Of a stretch of 33,593 nucleotides of DNA, positions 17,330 through 25,199 are shown piece by piece. Every line of letters begins with the position of its first letter. Within the stretch, counting starts at the first letter, position 1. The DNA comes from a virus, in the IMG/VR virus record IMGVR_UViG_3300043420_001530, positions 1-33,593 of that record, one strand, 5' to 3'. The notes under the pieces are model-generated. The model saw only the letters and a list, made by a program, of their open reading frames with translations. It did not search any database and was not told the origin of the DNA. The position numbers and the translations under genes are program-made.

Positions 17330-17457
17330 TGGGCAAGATCAAAGCATCGCCAACCGGCGCGCGCCACAAGGAGCCGACCGAGAAAACAACGCGCCAAGGA
17401 CAGGGCCGGCGCAGCAAGCCCAACCACGGCCGCAAGAAGAAGCGCGGCCAGGGCTGA
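17329..17457 (+). CDS. Small basic protein (42 aa)
   Basis: Forty-two residues, very rich in Lys, Arg and Gly: MGKIKASPTGARHKEPTEK, then RQGQGRRSKPN and RKKKRGQG. The ATG overlaps the upstream stop as TGATG, and the gene ends 10 bp from the convergent gene on the minus strand. Similar short, Lys/Arg-rich ORFs follow small structural genes in other phages. A nucleic-acid-binding or packaging role is possible, but no fold can be assigned. Coupled translation is the main support that it is real. Confidence 0.6.
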   Translation: MGKIKASPTGARHKEPTEKTTRQGQGRRSKPNHGRKKKRGQG

Positions 17458-17467
17458 GCTACGGGTA

Positions 17468-17920
17468 TCAGACGGAGAAGTCGACCTCGAGCTGATACTT
17501 CAGCGTCGAGTAGTCCTTGTGCTCAACGACAACCCAGAGGCGATCGCCGGCCAGCACGGTGAAGGGGCCGAGGGCCACGGGCGATGTGCCGCTGGAGGGC
17601 TTCTTGCGATCCAGGCAGTTCACCGCGGCGCTCGGCACTGCGATACCGTTGATCTGACGCAGGACAGCCACATCGCCCACAGCGCGATGGGAGGCCGTGA
17701 AACCGTTCTCGCTGTAAGCGCGCAGGGTGATGGTGTAAGCGCCTGCGTTGGTCCCAGCGCCGTCGGTGATCTCGTACTGATCAACAGCGCCGAGGATGCC
17801 ACTCAGGCGGGAGAAGTCGCTCTTGGTATCACCGGACTTCGGGCCAACCAGCTCGGTAGGGCCGGTGATCACCCGCTTGCCGTCAATGCCTTTGCGATTG
17901 ATCTTGTCAATGACGGCCAT
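17468..17920 (-). CDS. Hypothetical beta-rich protein (150 aa)
   Basis: 150 aa starting MAVIDKINRKGIDGKRVITG. The middle is beta-rich (DQYEITDGAGTNAGAYTITL, VAVLRQINGIAVP). The C-terminal 45 residues form a beta module (PFTVLAGDRLWVVVEHKDY, LKYQLEVDFSV). No family is recognised. It is convergent with the plus-strand block, 10 bp away. A 45-bp gap before it carries CTCGTTAGACTGG. The composition suggests a virion component, perhaps a decoration protein, with low certainty. Confidence 0.68.
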   Translation of the reverse strand: MAVIDKINRKGIDGKRVITGPTELVGPKSGDTKSDFSRLSGILGAVDQYEITDGAGTNAGAYTITLRAYSENGFTASHRAVGDVAVLRQINGIAVPSAAVNCLDRKKPSSGTSPVALGPFTVLAGDRLWVVVEHKDYSTLKYQLEVDFSV

Positions 17921-17952
17921 ACGGGTTCGCCATTCCTATACGCGATGAAGCC

Positions 17953-17958
17953 AGTCTA
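17953..17958 (-). promoter_or_regulatory. Intergenic YTAGACT motif
   Basis: The coding strand reads GCCTCGTTAGACTGGC, beginning right after the stop of the endolysin gene and about 33 bases before the ATG of the 150-aa gene. Confidence 0.45.
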
Positions 17959-17965
17959 ACGAGGC

Positions 17966-19132
17966 TCAGTAATCCCAGATCGCGGCGGGTTTTGCTCCCG
18001 GTCGTGGATGGAATCGACCGTTTTCACGGGTATCGATATGGATGAAGCCACGCGTGCGGCCATCGCCGTAGCCGCCGCTCCAGCGCTGCACGAGCCACTG
18101 GTGGAACTTGCTGATCGATTCGCCCACGGGATAGATGTCCAGCGCCATGCCGCGGACGTGATAGCTGTTCTTCGCGCCGCCGACCTGCGTGTTGATCGGC
18201 TCAGGGCGGAAGCCACTGGTCACGCCGATCGAGCCATTCCAGGCTGAGCGGATCGCATCAAACTGCTTGCAGAGCTCGATCAATGCTTTCTCCTCTGCGC
18301 TGCCCGGCCGAGGCTTGCGGCGTGCATCGTATTGCAGCACTTCGCCCACGGTGATGTACTTCCCCACCGGTGCGCTGAAGTCATTCCAGTTCACCTTGGC
18401 AGCCGGAGCGGGAGCGGGCAAAGCCTTTTCCTCGATCCAGTGCGGCATGAAGATCGCCCAGCGACCTGCGCCACCGTTCAGCGTCACCCAGGCATGACTG
18501 TCGCCCGGAATCTCATCGACCTTGGTGACAGCGACCAGTTCACCCTTGGCGATCGCTTTCTTGCCGGCATCTGAGAGATAGTGGCTGTCGATTGCAGCCT
18601 TCTTGAGCAGCGTGTCGTGCTGAGCGATGAATTTCACGATTCCGTCGTCTTCTTGCATCCAGATCGCACCTTCATGGGCGCGGCGTTTGACCAGCCCTTG
18701 CAGCGTTCGTCCGCCGGCCTTGACGTACAGCGCCAGGGCGGCCGGCATCTGCTGGTAGATCTCGGGCCTCTTGAATCCCTCGCGCAGGACCTTCGAGATC
18801 GTCTCGAACCCTTCTGCATCGAAGAACCGCGCGCCAAGGTTCCACGCGAAGCTCAGCAGAACCGCCTGACGCTTCGGGCCGAAGCGCGCCCAGCCCGGGA
18901 TGACTTCCATCGCGGGGATGAACTCCCGGCGCAGAAGCTCCTCGAGATGAGCGCGGCAGATCCTGGCGTCGCAGACATCACCCATGTGGACCGGCTCGCC
19001 ATTGGGGTAGCGAGTCAGGCCGGCGCAGATGGTCGCGATGCCGATCGGATCGAGATAAGCCTCGAGCTCAATGCCCTCGAACTCCTCAATCAGCGCCGTC
19101 GCCGTAGAGAGCGTCAGTGGATGGGTCGCCAT
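17966..19132 (-). CDS. Bifunctional endolysin: GH24 muramidase plus M15-type peptidase
   Basis: 388 aa from the ATG at 19132; a TTG four codons earlier has no better signal. Residues 14-165 form a GH24 lysozyme: LIEEFEG, with E19, then D28 and T34, matching the E-8-D-5-T catalytic spacing of T4-type lysozymes, and LLSFAWNLGARFF and RTLQGLVKRRAHEG later on. Residues about 190-245 form a small beta domain. Residues about 255-388 resemble M15_3 peptidases: VTSGFRPEPIN, YHVRGMALDIYP and GFIHID, with predicted zinc ligands H325, D332 and H365. One protein could thus cut both glycan strands and peptide cross-links of the cell wall. No signal peptide is seen, so a holin is needed; none is obvious here. 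It overlaps the upstream gene by 47 bp. Confidence 0.9.
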   Translation of the reverse strand: MATHPLTLSTATALIEEFEGIELEAYLDPIGIATICAGLTRYPNGEPVHMGDVCDARICRAHLEELLRREFIPAMEVIPGWARFGPKRQAVLLSFAWNLGARFFDAEGFETISKVLREGFKRPEIYQQMPAALALYVKAGGRTLQGLVKRRAHEGAIWMQEDDGIVKFIAQHDTLLKKAAIDSHYLSDAGKKAIAKGELVAVTKVDEIPGDSHAWVTLNGGAGRWAIFMPHWIEEKALPAPAPAAKVNWNDFSAPVGKYITVGEVLQYDARRKPRPGSAEEKALIELCKQFDAIRSAWNGSIGVTSGFRPEPINTQVGGAKNSYHVRGMALDIYPVGESISKFHQWLVQRWSGGYGDGRTRGFIHIDTRENGRFHPRPGAKPAAIWDY

Positions 19133-19400
19133 AGATGGCAGCAAAGCGGCGTGTCGTCCGTGCCATCGGCTCGCGACCTTCCATCATTTCGACAGCAAGG
19201 TGTTGAGCCGCCGGATCGCTGTAGCCCTTGGACTGCAGCAGCTCGTAGATCCGGAAGAATGCATCTGTACGTATATCCACTGCATCGCCGTGCGTGACGG
19301 CTTCTGCAGCGAGATGTTCAGCGGCGCCACGAGGAATGCCCTGGCCAGCGAATTGCCGCGCCAGGGCATCAAACATCTCGGGGCTGCCGGCTAAACGCAT
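19086..19400 (-). CDS. Hypothetical helical protein before the endolysin (104 aa)
   Basis: 104 aa, helical and Ala/Glu-rich: MRLAGSPEMFDALARQFAGQG, then AAEHLAAEAVTHGD, FFRIYELLQSKGYSD and a second AAQHLAVEMMEGRE. The two AAxHLAxE segments look like a short internal repeat. There is no membrane segment, so it is not a standard holin. Its 3' end overlaps the endolysin start by 47 bp. CTCGTTAGATTAGG lies in the gap before it. Function is unknown. Confidence 0.62.
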   Translation of the reverse strand: MRLAGSPEMFDALARQFAGQGIPRGAAEHLAAEAVTHGDAVDIRTDAFFRIYELLQSKGYSDPAAQHLAVEMMEGREPMARTTRRFAAIYGDPSTDALYGDGAD

Positions 19401-19422
19401 TCACGTTTCACGCAGTAGCCCT

Positions 19423-19428
19423 AATCTA
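19423..19428 (-). promoter_or_regulatory. Intergenic YTAGATT motif
   Basis: The coding strand reads GCTCGTTAGATTAGGG between the 105-aa gene and the 104-aa gene. It differs by one base from the TAGACT copies. Confidence 0.4.
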
Positions 19429-19446
19429 ACGAGCGTGATCTGCGGC

Positions 19447-19764
19447 TCAGGTCAACCCGATATTCGCCAGAATTTCGGGGTTGGCCGCAATCGCCTGCAT
19501 GCCAGGGAGTACATCCTGACTGCCAGCGAGGGTGGCACGCTGCAGGCTTTGCTTGAAGCCGTTGGCCAGAGCAGAGGCCATCTGAGCGCGCTGCGTCATC
19601 TGGTTCTGCTCCACGCCTTGCCGGGTCTGCTGGGTCGCCTGAGCAACCTGAGCCGCCGTGGGCCCGGCCTCCAGCTCAGCCCGGGCGGCAGTGTTGCCGT
19701 GCGCGGGTTGACCCTGGAAGGCCAGACCTCCATTCAGGCTGTAGCCATCGGGGAGTCGTGACAT
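19447..19764 (-). CDS. Hypothetical Gln/Ala-rich protein (105 aa)
   Basis: 105 aa: a short ordered N-terminus (MSRLPDGYSLNGGLAF), then a long helical Ala/Gln-rich stretch (AAQVAQATQQTRQGVEQNQ, MASALANGFKQSLQRATL) and a C-terminus PEILANIGLT. A strong ribosome-binding site, GGAGGA, lies 5 bases before the ATG. It follows the scaffold-like gene by 12 bp. A small assembly or head protein is possible; no family is recognised. Confidence 0.68.
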   Translation of the reverse strand: MSRLPDGYSLNGGLAFQGQPAHGNTAARAELEAGPTAAQVAQATQQTRQGVEQNQMTQRAQMASALANGFKQSLQRATLAGSQDVLPGMQAIAANPEILANIGLT

Positions 19765-19776
19765 CGAATCCTCCGA

Positions 19777-20787
19777 TCAGCCTTCAGAAACCAGCACCTT
19801 GGAGCGCAAGGCCTCGGGGGATGCCTGGCTCAGCATCTGCCAGGCGGCGGCGGGGTTGCGCTCGCTGAGCTGGGAGAAGGCTGCCCAGAAGTCATCGCCA
19901 CCACCGGCTTGCACGTCAGGAGCGGGCATGTCGAGCTGCGGGCGCTGGTATGCGGGAGCAGCAGGGGCGGGAGCGGCAGCAGGGGCGGGAGCGAAGCGGC
20001 GCTCGTTGGCAGCCACTTCAGCAGCCAGGCGATCCTGGGGCAGCTCAACGGGATAGGGGCCGCCGGGGCCGAAGAACTCGTTGACGTAGTCCGACAGCAT
20101 GTCGGGGTTCGTCAGCATCGTGTGGTACGCCGCATTGTCTTCTGCAGCGGCCTGGATGACGGTATGGGAGTTCTGCAGTTGCTCCTGGATGGTCTGCAGT
20201 TGCTGGGCCACCTCGGCGGTCTGACGCGCCTGAGACAGCAGAGCATCTTCCACCACGCAGGCGTAGCGGTTCAGCAGGGCAGGAGCTTCAGCGCCGAAGT
20301 GTTGGAGGACTTCAAGACTTTCGCTGCTGACGTTTTGCAGATACTCGTCGCTGGCGGCCGCGCTCTGCTCGCTGCTGTAGCTCGGCGCCTGTGTCGGCAG
20401 GGGCTGGGAATAGGCCTGCGTTTGTGGGAACGCTGAGGTCAGCGGCGCCGAGACGGACGGAGCCGCCTGGTAGCTCACCGGGGCCTGCGGATAAGCCACC
20501 GGGGTAGGGGCTACCGGTTGGGTCGGAACCGAGGAGTACGCCTGGGGCTGGGATTGCTGCGTCCCGCTCAAGCTGGCGAGGAGCCCCTGGTACGCCGCCT
20601 GCCAGGGATTGGCCTGCGGAGCCGAAACCGGAGCCTCCGGGGAATAGGCCGGAACCTGGGGCGTCTGGTACGAAGACGGAGCCGTCTGAGGTGTCGACGG
20701 GGAGACCGCGGTCGGCGCGGCCACGCTGGATGGGATCGAGGGCTGCGGGGTCGCCGGAGCCGTCGCCATCGTTGTACTGTCCTGCAT
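19777..20787 (-). CDS. Scaffold-like head assembly protein (336 aa)
   Basis: 336 aa. Residues 1-150 are low complexity, rich in Pro, Ala, Gln and Ser. Residues about 155-250 are helical with a coiled-coil tendency (LLSQARQTAEVAQQLQTIQ) and an ordered block, YHTMLTNPDMLSDYVNEFFG. The C-terminal third is Ala/Pro-rich, with a final helix (FSQLSERNPAAAWQMLSQ). Position just after the portal and composition fit a scaffolding protein. The start has GAGAG about 9 bases upstream. Its first 476 bp overlap the portal gene in another frame. The scaffold call rests on context and composition, not sequence homology. Confidence 0.7.
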   Translation of the reverse strand: MQDSTTMATAPATPQPSIPSSVAAPTAVSPSTPQTAPSSYQTPQVPAYSPEAPVSAPQANPWQAAYQGLLASLSGTQQSQPQAYSSVPTQPVAPTPVAYPQAPVSYQAAPSVSAPLTSAFPQTQAYSQPLPTQAPSYSSEQSAAASDEYLQNVSSESLEVLQHFGAEAPALLNRYACVVEDALLSQARQTAEVAQQLQTIQEQLQNSHTVIQAAAEDNAAYHTMLTNPDMLSDYVNEFFGPGGPYPVELPQDRLAAEVAANERRFAPAPAAAPAPAAPAYQRPQLDMPAPDVQAGGGDDFWAAFSQLSERNPAAAWQMLSQASPEALRSKVLVSEG

Positions 20788-22525
20788 AGGTCAGTTCTCT
20801 CTTGAGGAATTCGAGAGCTCGATAGACGTAAGGGGTCAGGTCGAGCTTGGGATCCGCGAGCAGGGGAAGGTCCGGAGCCTGCGGGTGTGGGACCTGTCGC
20901 ATGTTTTGGATCAGCGACAGGAAAGTGCCAATGCTTTGCTGAGTGGCCTGCGCCATGCGGAATGGGTAGCCACTGAGCATTGCGCTGCGCTCTTCATCGG
21001 TCTTATCCGGGAAGAGATACCGCAGTGCCTCGATGCTGTTGACACCGAGCTCCTGCAGGTTGCGGACAACAATGCTTGAGTTCAGTATATCTTCTGTGGA
21101 ATCCTCAAACACCGGGCCCTTCCAGCGCCACTCGACCTTGCGGTCACCATCAGGGATCAGACCGACCACGCCAGGCGGGAGCTGACGCGCCTGGACCGCC
21201 TCGCGGATCTTGCTTTCGAGTGTGGCTTCGTATTCCTGGTAGACCTGCTGGAACTGAGCGATCGCTTCCTGGAATTGCGCATTATCCGGGAACTCCTCGC
21301 GCATGGGAACCGGCGGGGGGTCGAGACCGATGGCTGCAGAAAACGAATCGCGGAAGATGCGCTCCTCGTGGTAGATCACCAGCGCCAGAAGCTTGCACAA
21401 ACCGTAGGTCAGTAGTCCACGGCACTTCCGTGCCGCAGTCGTTGCAGCACGACCGTACAGCGACTTGATTTCATAGGCCGTGGCGCCGGAACTGATCCCC
21501 AGCTCATCCACGCCGCCCATGGCATTGCGCAGTTCTTCGCGGTACTGGCGGGCGTAGAGATTCTGGTCACCGGAGACCGCATCGGGCGTGATGTAGGCCA
21601 CGCGGTCGGTCGCCTCGATGTTGGCGATGATCCGCGGCACCTTGACGCCACCAGCGCCGCCACCGGAGCCCAGCGGGCTGCTGACCCGGGTCGAGGGGCG
21701 ATTCGCGGCGTAAAAGCCGGCCTGCGAGCTGATGGTCGGGCGCATGTCTTCGCCATCACCCGACTCCACCAGGTCCTGCTTCGGCCGACTGGAGACCAGC
21801 GTCGGGTTCCCGTAGAACGTGATGTTGGCTCTGATGTTCCGGATCAGCTCGTCATGCGTGACGATGTGGTCCGCCAGCCAGTCGAAGTCACCGGTGGCGT
21901 CCATCCCGGTCGAGCGCATGTTGTTGAACGCTTCGACCCCAGGGATGAAGCCCAGGCTGTTGCGCAGGGTCCGGGTGCTGTTCGGCGCGTAATTCAGCGA
22001 GGCGATGCCGGCATCAAAGCTCGGCTTCTCGGTTGTGATCGATTCCCTGATCGTGTCGCGGCGGACCTGGAGCTTGACGTAGCGCAGCGAGCCGCCGTCA
22101 CCGGCAATGCCCGGCACAGCAGCCAGTCCGTCGCGGACCGTGAAGCTGTAGATCAGCTCAACCTCTTCCAGTTCACCAGCCGCGTCGTAGTACGCCCTGT
22201 AGTTCTCCTTGCTGAACCACATCAAGCGGTACGTATCCCGCACCGGACGGAAGTACCAGAGCCCTTTGCCGTCAAGCAGGAAGTCATCGATGATGCCCTC
22301 GAGCCGGGAATCGATCTCGTTCTCCTGGATCAGCGCTGCCAGGAAGCTCTTGCGAAAGCCGAACGTGTCCTGCGCGGGGAAGAATTCCAGCCCCTGGCGC
22401 AGCATGAACAAGCGCATCTGCGAGAGATGCGAGTTCACCACCATGGTGTCGACGCCGGCGGTTCCGTCCCGCTTGCGCGCGGACTCCAGAATGCGGCGGA
22501 AGCGCTCAGGCTTGGGCTGGCTCAT
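20312..22525 (-). CDS. Portal protein
   Basis: 737 aa. It has typical portal features: charged helical N-terminus (RFRRILESARKRDG), DSRLEGIIDDFLLDGKGLWY, THDELIRNIRANITFYGNP, NLYARQYREELRNAMGGVDE, a long helical stem region with FRDSFSAAIGL, and a crown-like region ending near LEFLKRELTYAGQY (about residue 582). The portal ring forms the DNA channel at one capsid vertex. The gene follows the large terminase by 9 bp, the classic order. The last about 158 residues are Gly/Pro-rich with a basic end (RGRQRRVSAKRQQRKS) and lie entirely over the start of the scaffold-like gene in another frame. I am confident of the portal call, less of the extension. Confidence 0.88.
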   Translation of the reverse strand: MSQPKPERFRRILESARKRDGTAGVDTMVVNSHLSQMRLFMLRQGLEFFPAQDTFGFRKSFLAALIQENEIDSRLEGIIDDFLLDGKGLWYFRPVRDTYRLMWFSKENYRAYYDAAGELEEVELIYSFTVRDGLAAVPGIAGDGGSLRYVKLQVRRDTIRESITTEKPSFDAGIASLNYAPNSTRTLRNSLGFIPGVEAFNNMRSTGMDATGDFDWLADHIVTHDELIRNIRANITFYGNPTLVSSRPKQDLVESGDGEDMRPTISSQAGFYAANRPSTRVSSPLGSGGGAGGVKVPRIIANIEATDRVAYITPDAVSGDQNLYARQYREELRNAMGGVDELGISSGATAYEIKSLYGRAATTAARKCRGLLTYGLCKLLALVIYHEERIFRDSFSAAIGLDPPPVPMREEFPDNAQFQEAIAQFQQVYQEYEATLESKIREAVQARQLPPGVVGLIPDGDRKVEWRWKGPVFEDSTEDILNSSIVVRNLQELGVNSIEALRYLFPDKTDEERSAMLSGYPFRMAQATQQSIGTFLSLIQNMRQVPHPQAPDLPLLADPKLDLTPYVYRALEFLKRELTYAGQYNDGDGSGDPAALDPIQRGRADRGLPVDTSDGSVFVPDAPGSGLFPGGSGFGSAGQSLAGGVPGAPRQLERDAAIPAPGVLLGSDPTGSPYPGGLSAGPGELPGGSVRLGAADLSVPTNAGLFPAPADTGAELQQRAERGRQRRVSAKRQQRKS

Positions 22526-22534
22526 TGGTCTATG

Positions 22535-24079
22535 TTAGTTCCACTCAACATGCGCAGCTCCGCGCCGCATGAGGCCCTGAACGACCATGTTCAGGCTGTC
22601 TGCACAGTCGTCGTGAGGACTATGACCGAAGTTCGTGATCTCATCGATCATGTAGCCGAAGTCCCGGTACTTGTTGAAGATGATCTTCTTGCCCTGGAAC
22701 AGGCCGAGGATCCCGCGCAGGCGAGCCAACTTGTCGCCGCGGAAGCCCTTCACCGGTGAGACGTGCAGGTTGTAGAGCTGCCATTCGTTGAACAGGATCC
22801 GCTTGAGGTCCCCCTCGAAGCTCTTCTGATACGCCACAACCTCCGGCCAGATCGTCACCGGTGAGTTCGTCGCAAAGTATTGACCTTCGTCATTAGTGGC
22901 CAGCAGGTTCCACTCCAGCAGGAGCTCGCACAGGGCTTCGACCTTCTCGATGTTCCCCATCGAGCGCATGCGCCGGTAGTCGATGATGTAGCACTTGTCA
23001 TCGAGCCGCCCCGCCAGCGTGAAGACGGTCCAGTCGTTCCTCTCGCTCATGCCGGCCGAGAGGTCGATGCCGACGCCGATCATGTCGTAGGTATCCGGCA
23101 CTTCGCCGCGGACAAACAGCTCAGGGCTGATGCCGAGCTCCGTGGAGCGTACCGGCTGGTTCAGGTACTGGTACGAAAATGCAATGCGGTCGGTGTTCTG
23201 CAGCTTGAGCAGATACTTCGTCGACCACATCTCGGGCCAGTAGGACTTAGGCCGGCCATCCTCGTCGTAGCGCAGGGCAGACTGCGTGATCGTCTTCCAG
23301 CCTTTCTTCTCGGTGAAGGTCGTGGCGAACAGGTCGTCGAAGTGGAATCGCGTGCCTAGTGCGATTGCGCGAGCGCCCTGGAACATGGTCGGCACAATCA
23401 CATTGTTCCAATTCGCTTCCATTTCGCGTCTGATCATCGGATTGGCAATCGCCGCGGCACTCTTGATCGCGTCGTCCACCACGATCAGACTCGAACGCTT
23501 GGACGTGATCGTCCCTTTCAGGCCAGCACAGGCGACCGTGAAGGCGTCCTCACCCCGGACATCAACCCCGGCGAAGTCCCAGTCGATGCTCCAAAGTTCG
23601 TCCGAGGTTCGGACCTTTGATAACTTGACGCAAGGGAAAACCTCCTGATATTCTTTTGAGCAGATCAGATTCTTGATCGCAGCACTCTTATTCCTGGCGA
23701 CATCTACGTTATACGAAACGTAGAGTATTCTGAGCAGTTTTTTCGCTATCGCGTGCCTGCCAATCAGCCAGCCTAGAAGCAGGCCGAGCACGGTCGACTT
23801 CGCGCTGCCGCGAGGACTCAATAAGCATGTGTTGGGGCCGGCAATATCATTTAGATGATCGTTGGACTCGCCCGTCAGGAATACTTTGTGCCATTCTTTC
23901 ATGTGGCGAGCGGGCGGCTTGCCCATCAGCTCGCAGAAGTAGCCGAAGTTCTCGCGTGCCTTGAGAACATGGGGAGGGATGACCTCCTCGACGACCTCGA
24001 CCTCTGGCTCCTTCTTGATACTCTGTGCCGCCTTGAGGGCGCTGCGTTTGCGCGCTAAGGCAATCGATACGCCTGCCAT
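22535..24079 (-). CDS. terL: Terminase large subunit
   Basis: 514 aa from ATG 24079; a TTG three codons earlier is less likely. The ATPase domain shows Walker A SPRGSAKST (residues 88-96), Walker B LIVVDDAI (about 198-205; DD instead of the common DE) and a coupling motif with LGTRFHFDD (about 241-249). The RNase H-like nuclease domain has GVGIDLS with D339, and a C-terminal HDDCADS with D490, D491 and D494. TerL pumps DNA into the prohead and cuts concatemers. It is directly upstream of the portal gene, as usual. The N-terminal 40 residues are charged and may contact the small subunit. The type of packaging (cos or pac) cannot be told here. Confidence 0.95.
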   Translation of the reverse strand: MAGVSIALARKRSALKAAQSIKKEPEVEVVEEVIPPHVLKARENFGYFCELMGKPPARHMKEWHKVFLTGESNDHLNDIAGPNTCLLSPRGSAKSTVLGLLLGWLIGRHAIAKKLLRILYVSYNVDVARNKSAAIKNLICSKEYQEVFPCVKLSKVRTSDELWSIDWDFAGVDVRGEDAFTVACAGLKGTITSKRSSLIVVDDAIKSAAAIANPMIRREMEANWNNVIVPTMFQGARAIALGTRFHFDDLFATTFTEKKGWKTITQSALRYDEDGRPKSYWPEMWSTKYLLKLQNTDRIAFSYQYLNQPVRSTELGISPELFVRGEVPDTYDMIGVGIDLSAGMSERNDWTVFTLAGRLDDKCYIIDYRRMRSMGNIEKVEALCELLLEWNLLATNDEGQYFATNSPVTIWPEVVAYQKSFEGDLKRILFNEWQLYNLHVSPVKGFRGDKLARLRGILGLFQGKKIIFNKYRDFGYMIDEITNFGHSPHDDCADSLNMVVQGLMRRGAAHVEWN

Positions 24080-24091
24080 GTCTACCAATGT

Positions 24092-24125
24092 ACCGGTTTC
24101 TCACTATTCGTGTGCGCGAACCGGT
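24092..24125 (-). promoter_or_regulatory. Inverted repeat upstream of terL
   Basis: ACCGGTT (24092-24098) and AACCGGT (24119-24125) are perfect inverted 7-mers with a 20-base spacer in the 69-bp gap before the large terminase gene. It could be an operator or a leader stem. It ends 13 bases before the start codon. Confidence 0.4.
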
Positions 24126-24148
24126 GCGGCTGGCGGAAAATTTCAGCC

Positions 24149-24661
24149 CTACTTCTCGTTATCCAGTTGTGCCCACACGGACTCGAACGCCGCATCCAGG
24201 GCCGCGATCACCTCGTCGTTGCCCTTGAAGATCTGACGCAAGGACCGCATCACCGCGTCGGCGCCGGCCAGGATCAGGCCACGGCGATCAGACGACTTCG
24301 TCATGCGATCGATCTCAACCAGATGCCCGCGCAGCTCCTTCGAGAGATGCGCAATCCGACTGGCGGCGGCATCGGGTTTGACCAGGTCTGCCGCGACTTG
24401 CTGCCGCAGGAAGTCCACATCAGCCTCAAGCTTGCAGACCTCGCCCAGGAGAAGCTGTCTGCGGTTCAGCTTGCGGTAGTGCTTGTTGACCCAACGCTCG
24501 AGCGCCGTGAAGCTGTCCTCGTAACCCAGGACACTGGCGTAGAGCCAGATCTCGATCACCGAGTACGTGTTCTCGGCGTAGTTCATGAACCCCTCACGCC
24601 GGTCGTCATCCAGCGCCGCCAAGAAGCGTGCGACCGCGCCGTCATCGATTGGGCTCATCAT
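24149..24661 (-). CDS. Small terminase subunit-like protein
   Basis: 170 aa, helical. It contains TYSVIEIWLYASVLGYEDS, ALERWVNKHYRKLNRRQ, a coiled-coil-like EVCKLEADVDFLRQQV, and the C-terminal VIAALDAAFESVWAQLDNEK. There is no ATPase motif. Size, helical character and position directly upstream of terL fit a TerS-type DNA-recognition subunit. No helix-turn-helix can be assigned with confidence. Its ATG overlaps the upstream stop as ATGA; a second Met follows at once. Confidence is moderate because TerS proteins diverge quickly. Confidence 0.65.
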   Translation of the reverse strand: MMSPIDDGAVARFLAALDDDRREGFMNYAENTYSVIEIWLYASVLGYEDSFTALERWVNKHYRKLNRRQLLLGEVCKLEADVDFLRQQVAADLVKPDAAASRIAHLSKELRGHLVEIDRMTKSSDRRGLILAGADAVMRSLRQIFKGNDEVIAALDAAFESVWAQLDNEK

Positions 24662-25188
24662 CCGTAGAACCGCGCCCCCTGCGAACGGATGGCGCCGCGA
24701 GCGTCGGCGCGCAGCTTCTTCTCCTCGGTGGTCTTCTGCTGCATGTTGCGCCGCTCTTCCTGCCCGGTCAGACCGATCTGGCGCTCCTGACTGTCATAGC
24801 CGTACTTCGTGCCGGCAAGGGTCTGATCTGCCGTGTACTTCGCTCCCTCCAATGCGCGGCCTGTCGTCAAGTCAGTCAGGTCGCGAGCAATCGCGCCCTC
24901 CTGCGCCATCAGCTTTCCTGCATTGGCTGTCTTGAGGTTCTCTATACCCGCCTGGTAGTTCCCTAGCGAACCCAGGAAAGCATCGTTGTACGCGATAGCC
25001 GATCCGGTATTGACCTGTGTCTTTCCGACATCAAAGATGGTTCCCGCACCAAGGCCAGCGATTGTCTCGTTGTCCTTGTACTTGCTCATCAAGTCGGTAA
25101 TGGTTTTCATCCCACTATCGACATAGTTGCCGGCCACCGTTGAGGGGATATAGGACCCGGACGATGACGTGTTGGCGTAAGAAGACAT
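24658..25188 (-). CDS. Gly/Thr-rich virion-type protein (176 aa)
   Basis: 176 aa. A Ser/Thr-rich N-terminus (MSSYANTSSSGSYIPST) is followed by helical and Gly-rich segments (TIAGLGAGTIFDVGKTQ, LGSLGNYQAGIENLK) and a charged C-terminus (QEERRNMQQKTTEEKKLRAD, then AIRSQGARFYG). An AGGACC ribosome-binding site lies about 9 bases upstream. It is ATGA-coupled to the TerS-like gene. Similar helical proteins with Glu/Arg tails are found among internal virion proteins of cyanophages, as recalled. A role in ejection is plausible but unproven. Confidence 0.65.
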   Translation of the reverse strand: MSSYANTSSSGSYIPSTVAGNYVDSGMKTITDLMSKYKDNETIAGLGAGTIFDVGKTQVNTGSAIAYNDAFLGSLGNYQAGIENLKTANAGKLMAQEGAIARDLTDLTTGRALEGAKYTADQTLAGTKYGYDSQERQIGLTGQEERRNMQQKTTEEKKLRADARGAIRSQGARFYG

Positions 25189-25199
25189 GATTTAGGTCC

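Noticed and set aside
19086-19400. Holin next to the endolysin
   Set aside because: No hydrophobic segment long enough to cross a membrane.
21854-22759. Plus-strand ORF of 301 codons over portal and terminase
   Set aside because: Antisense to two well-supported genes, with no family-like features.
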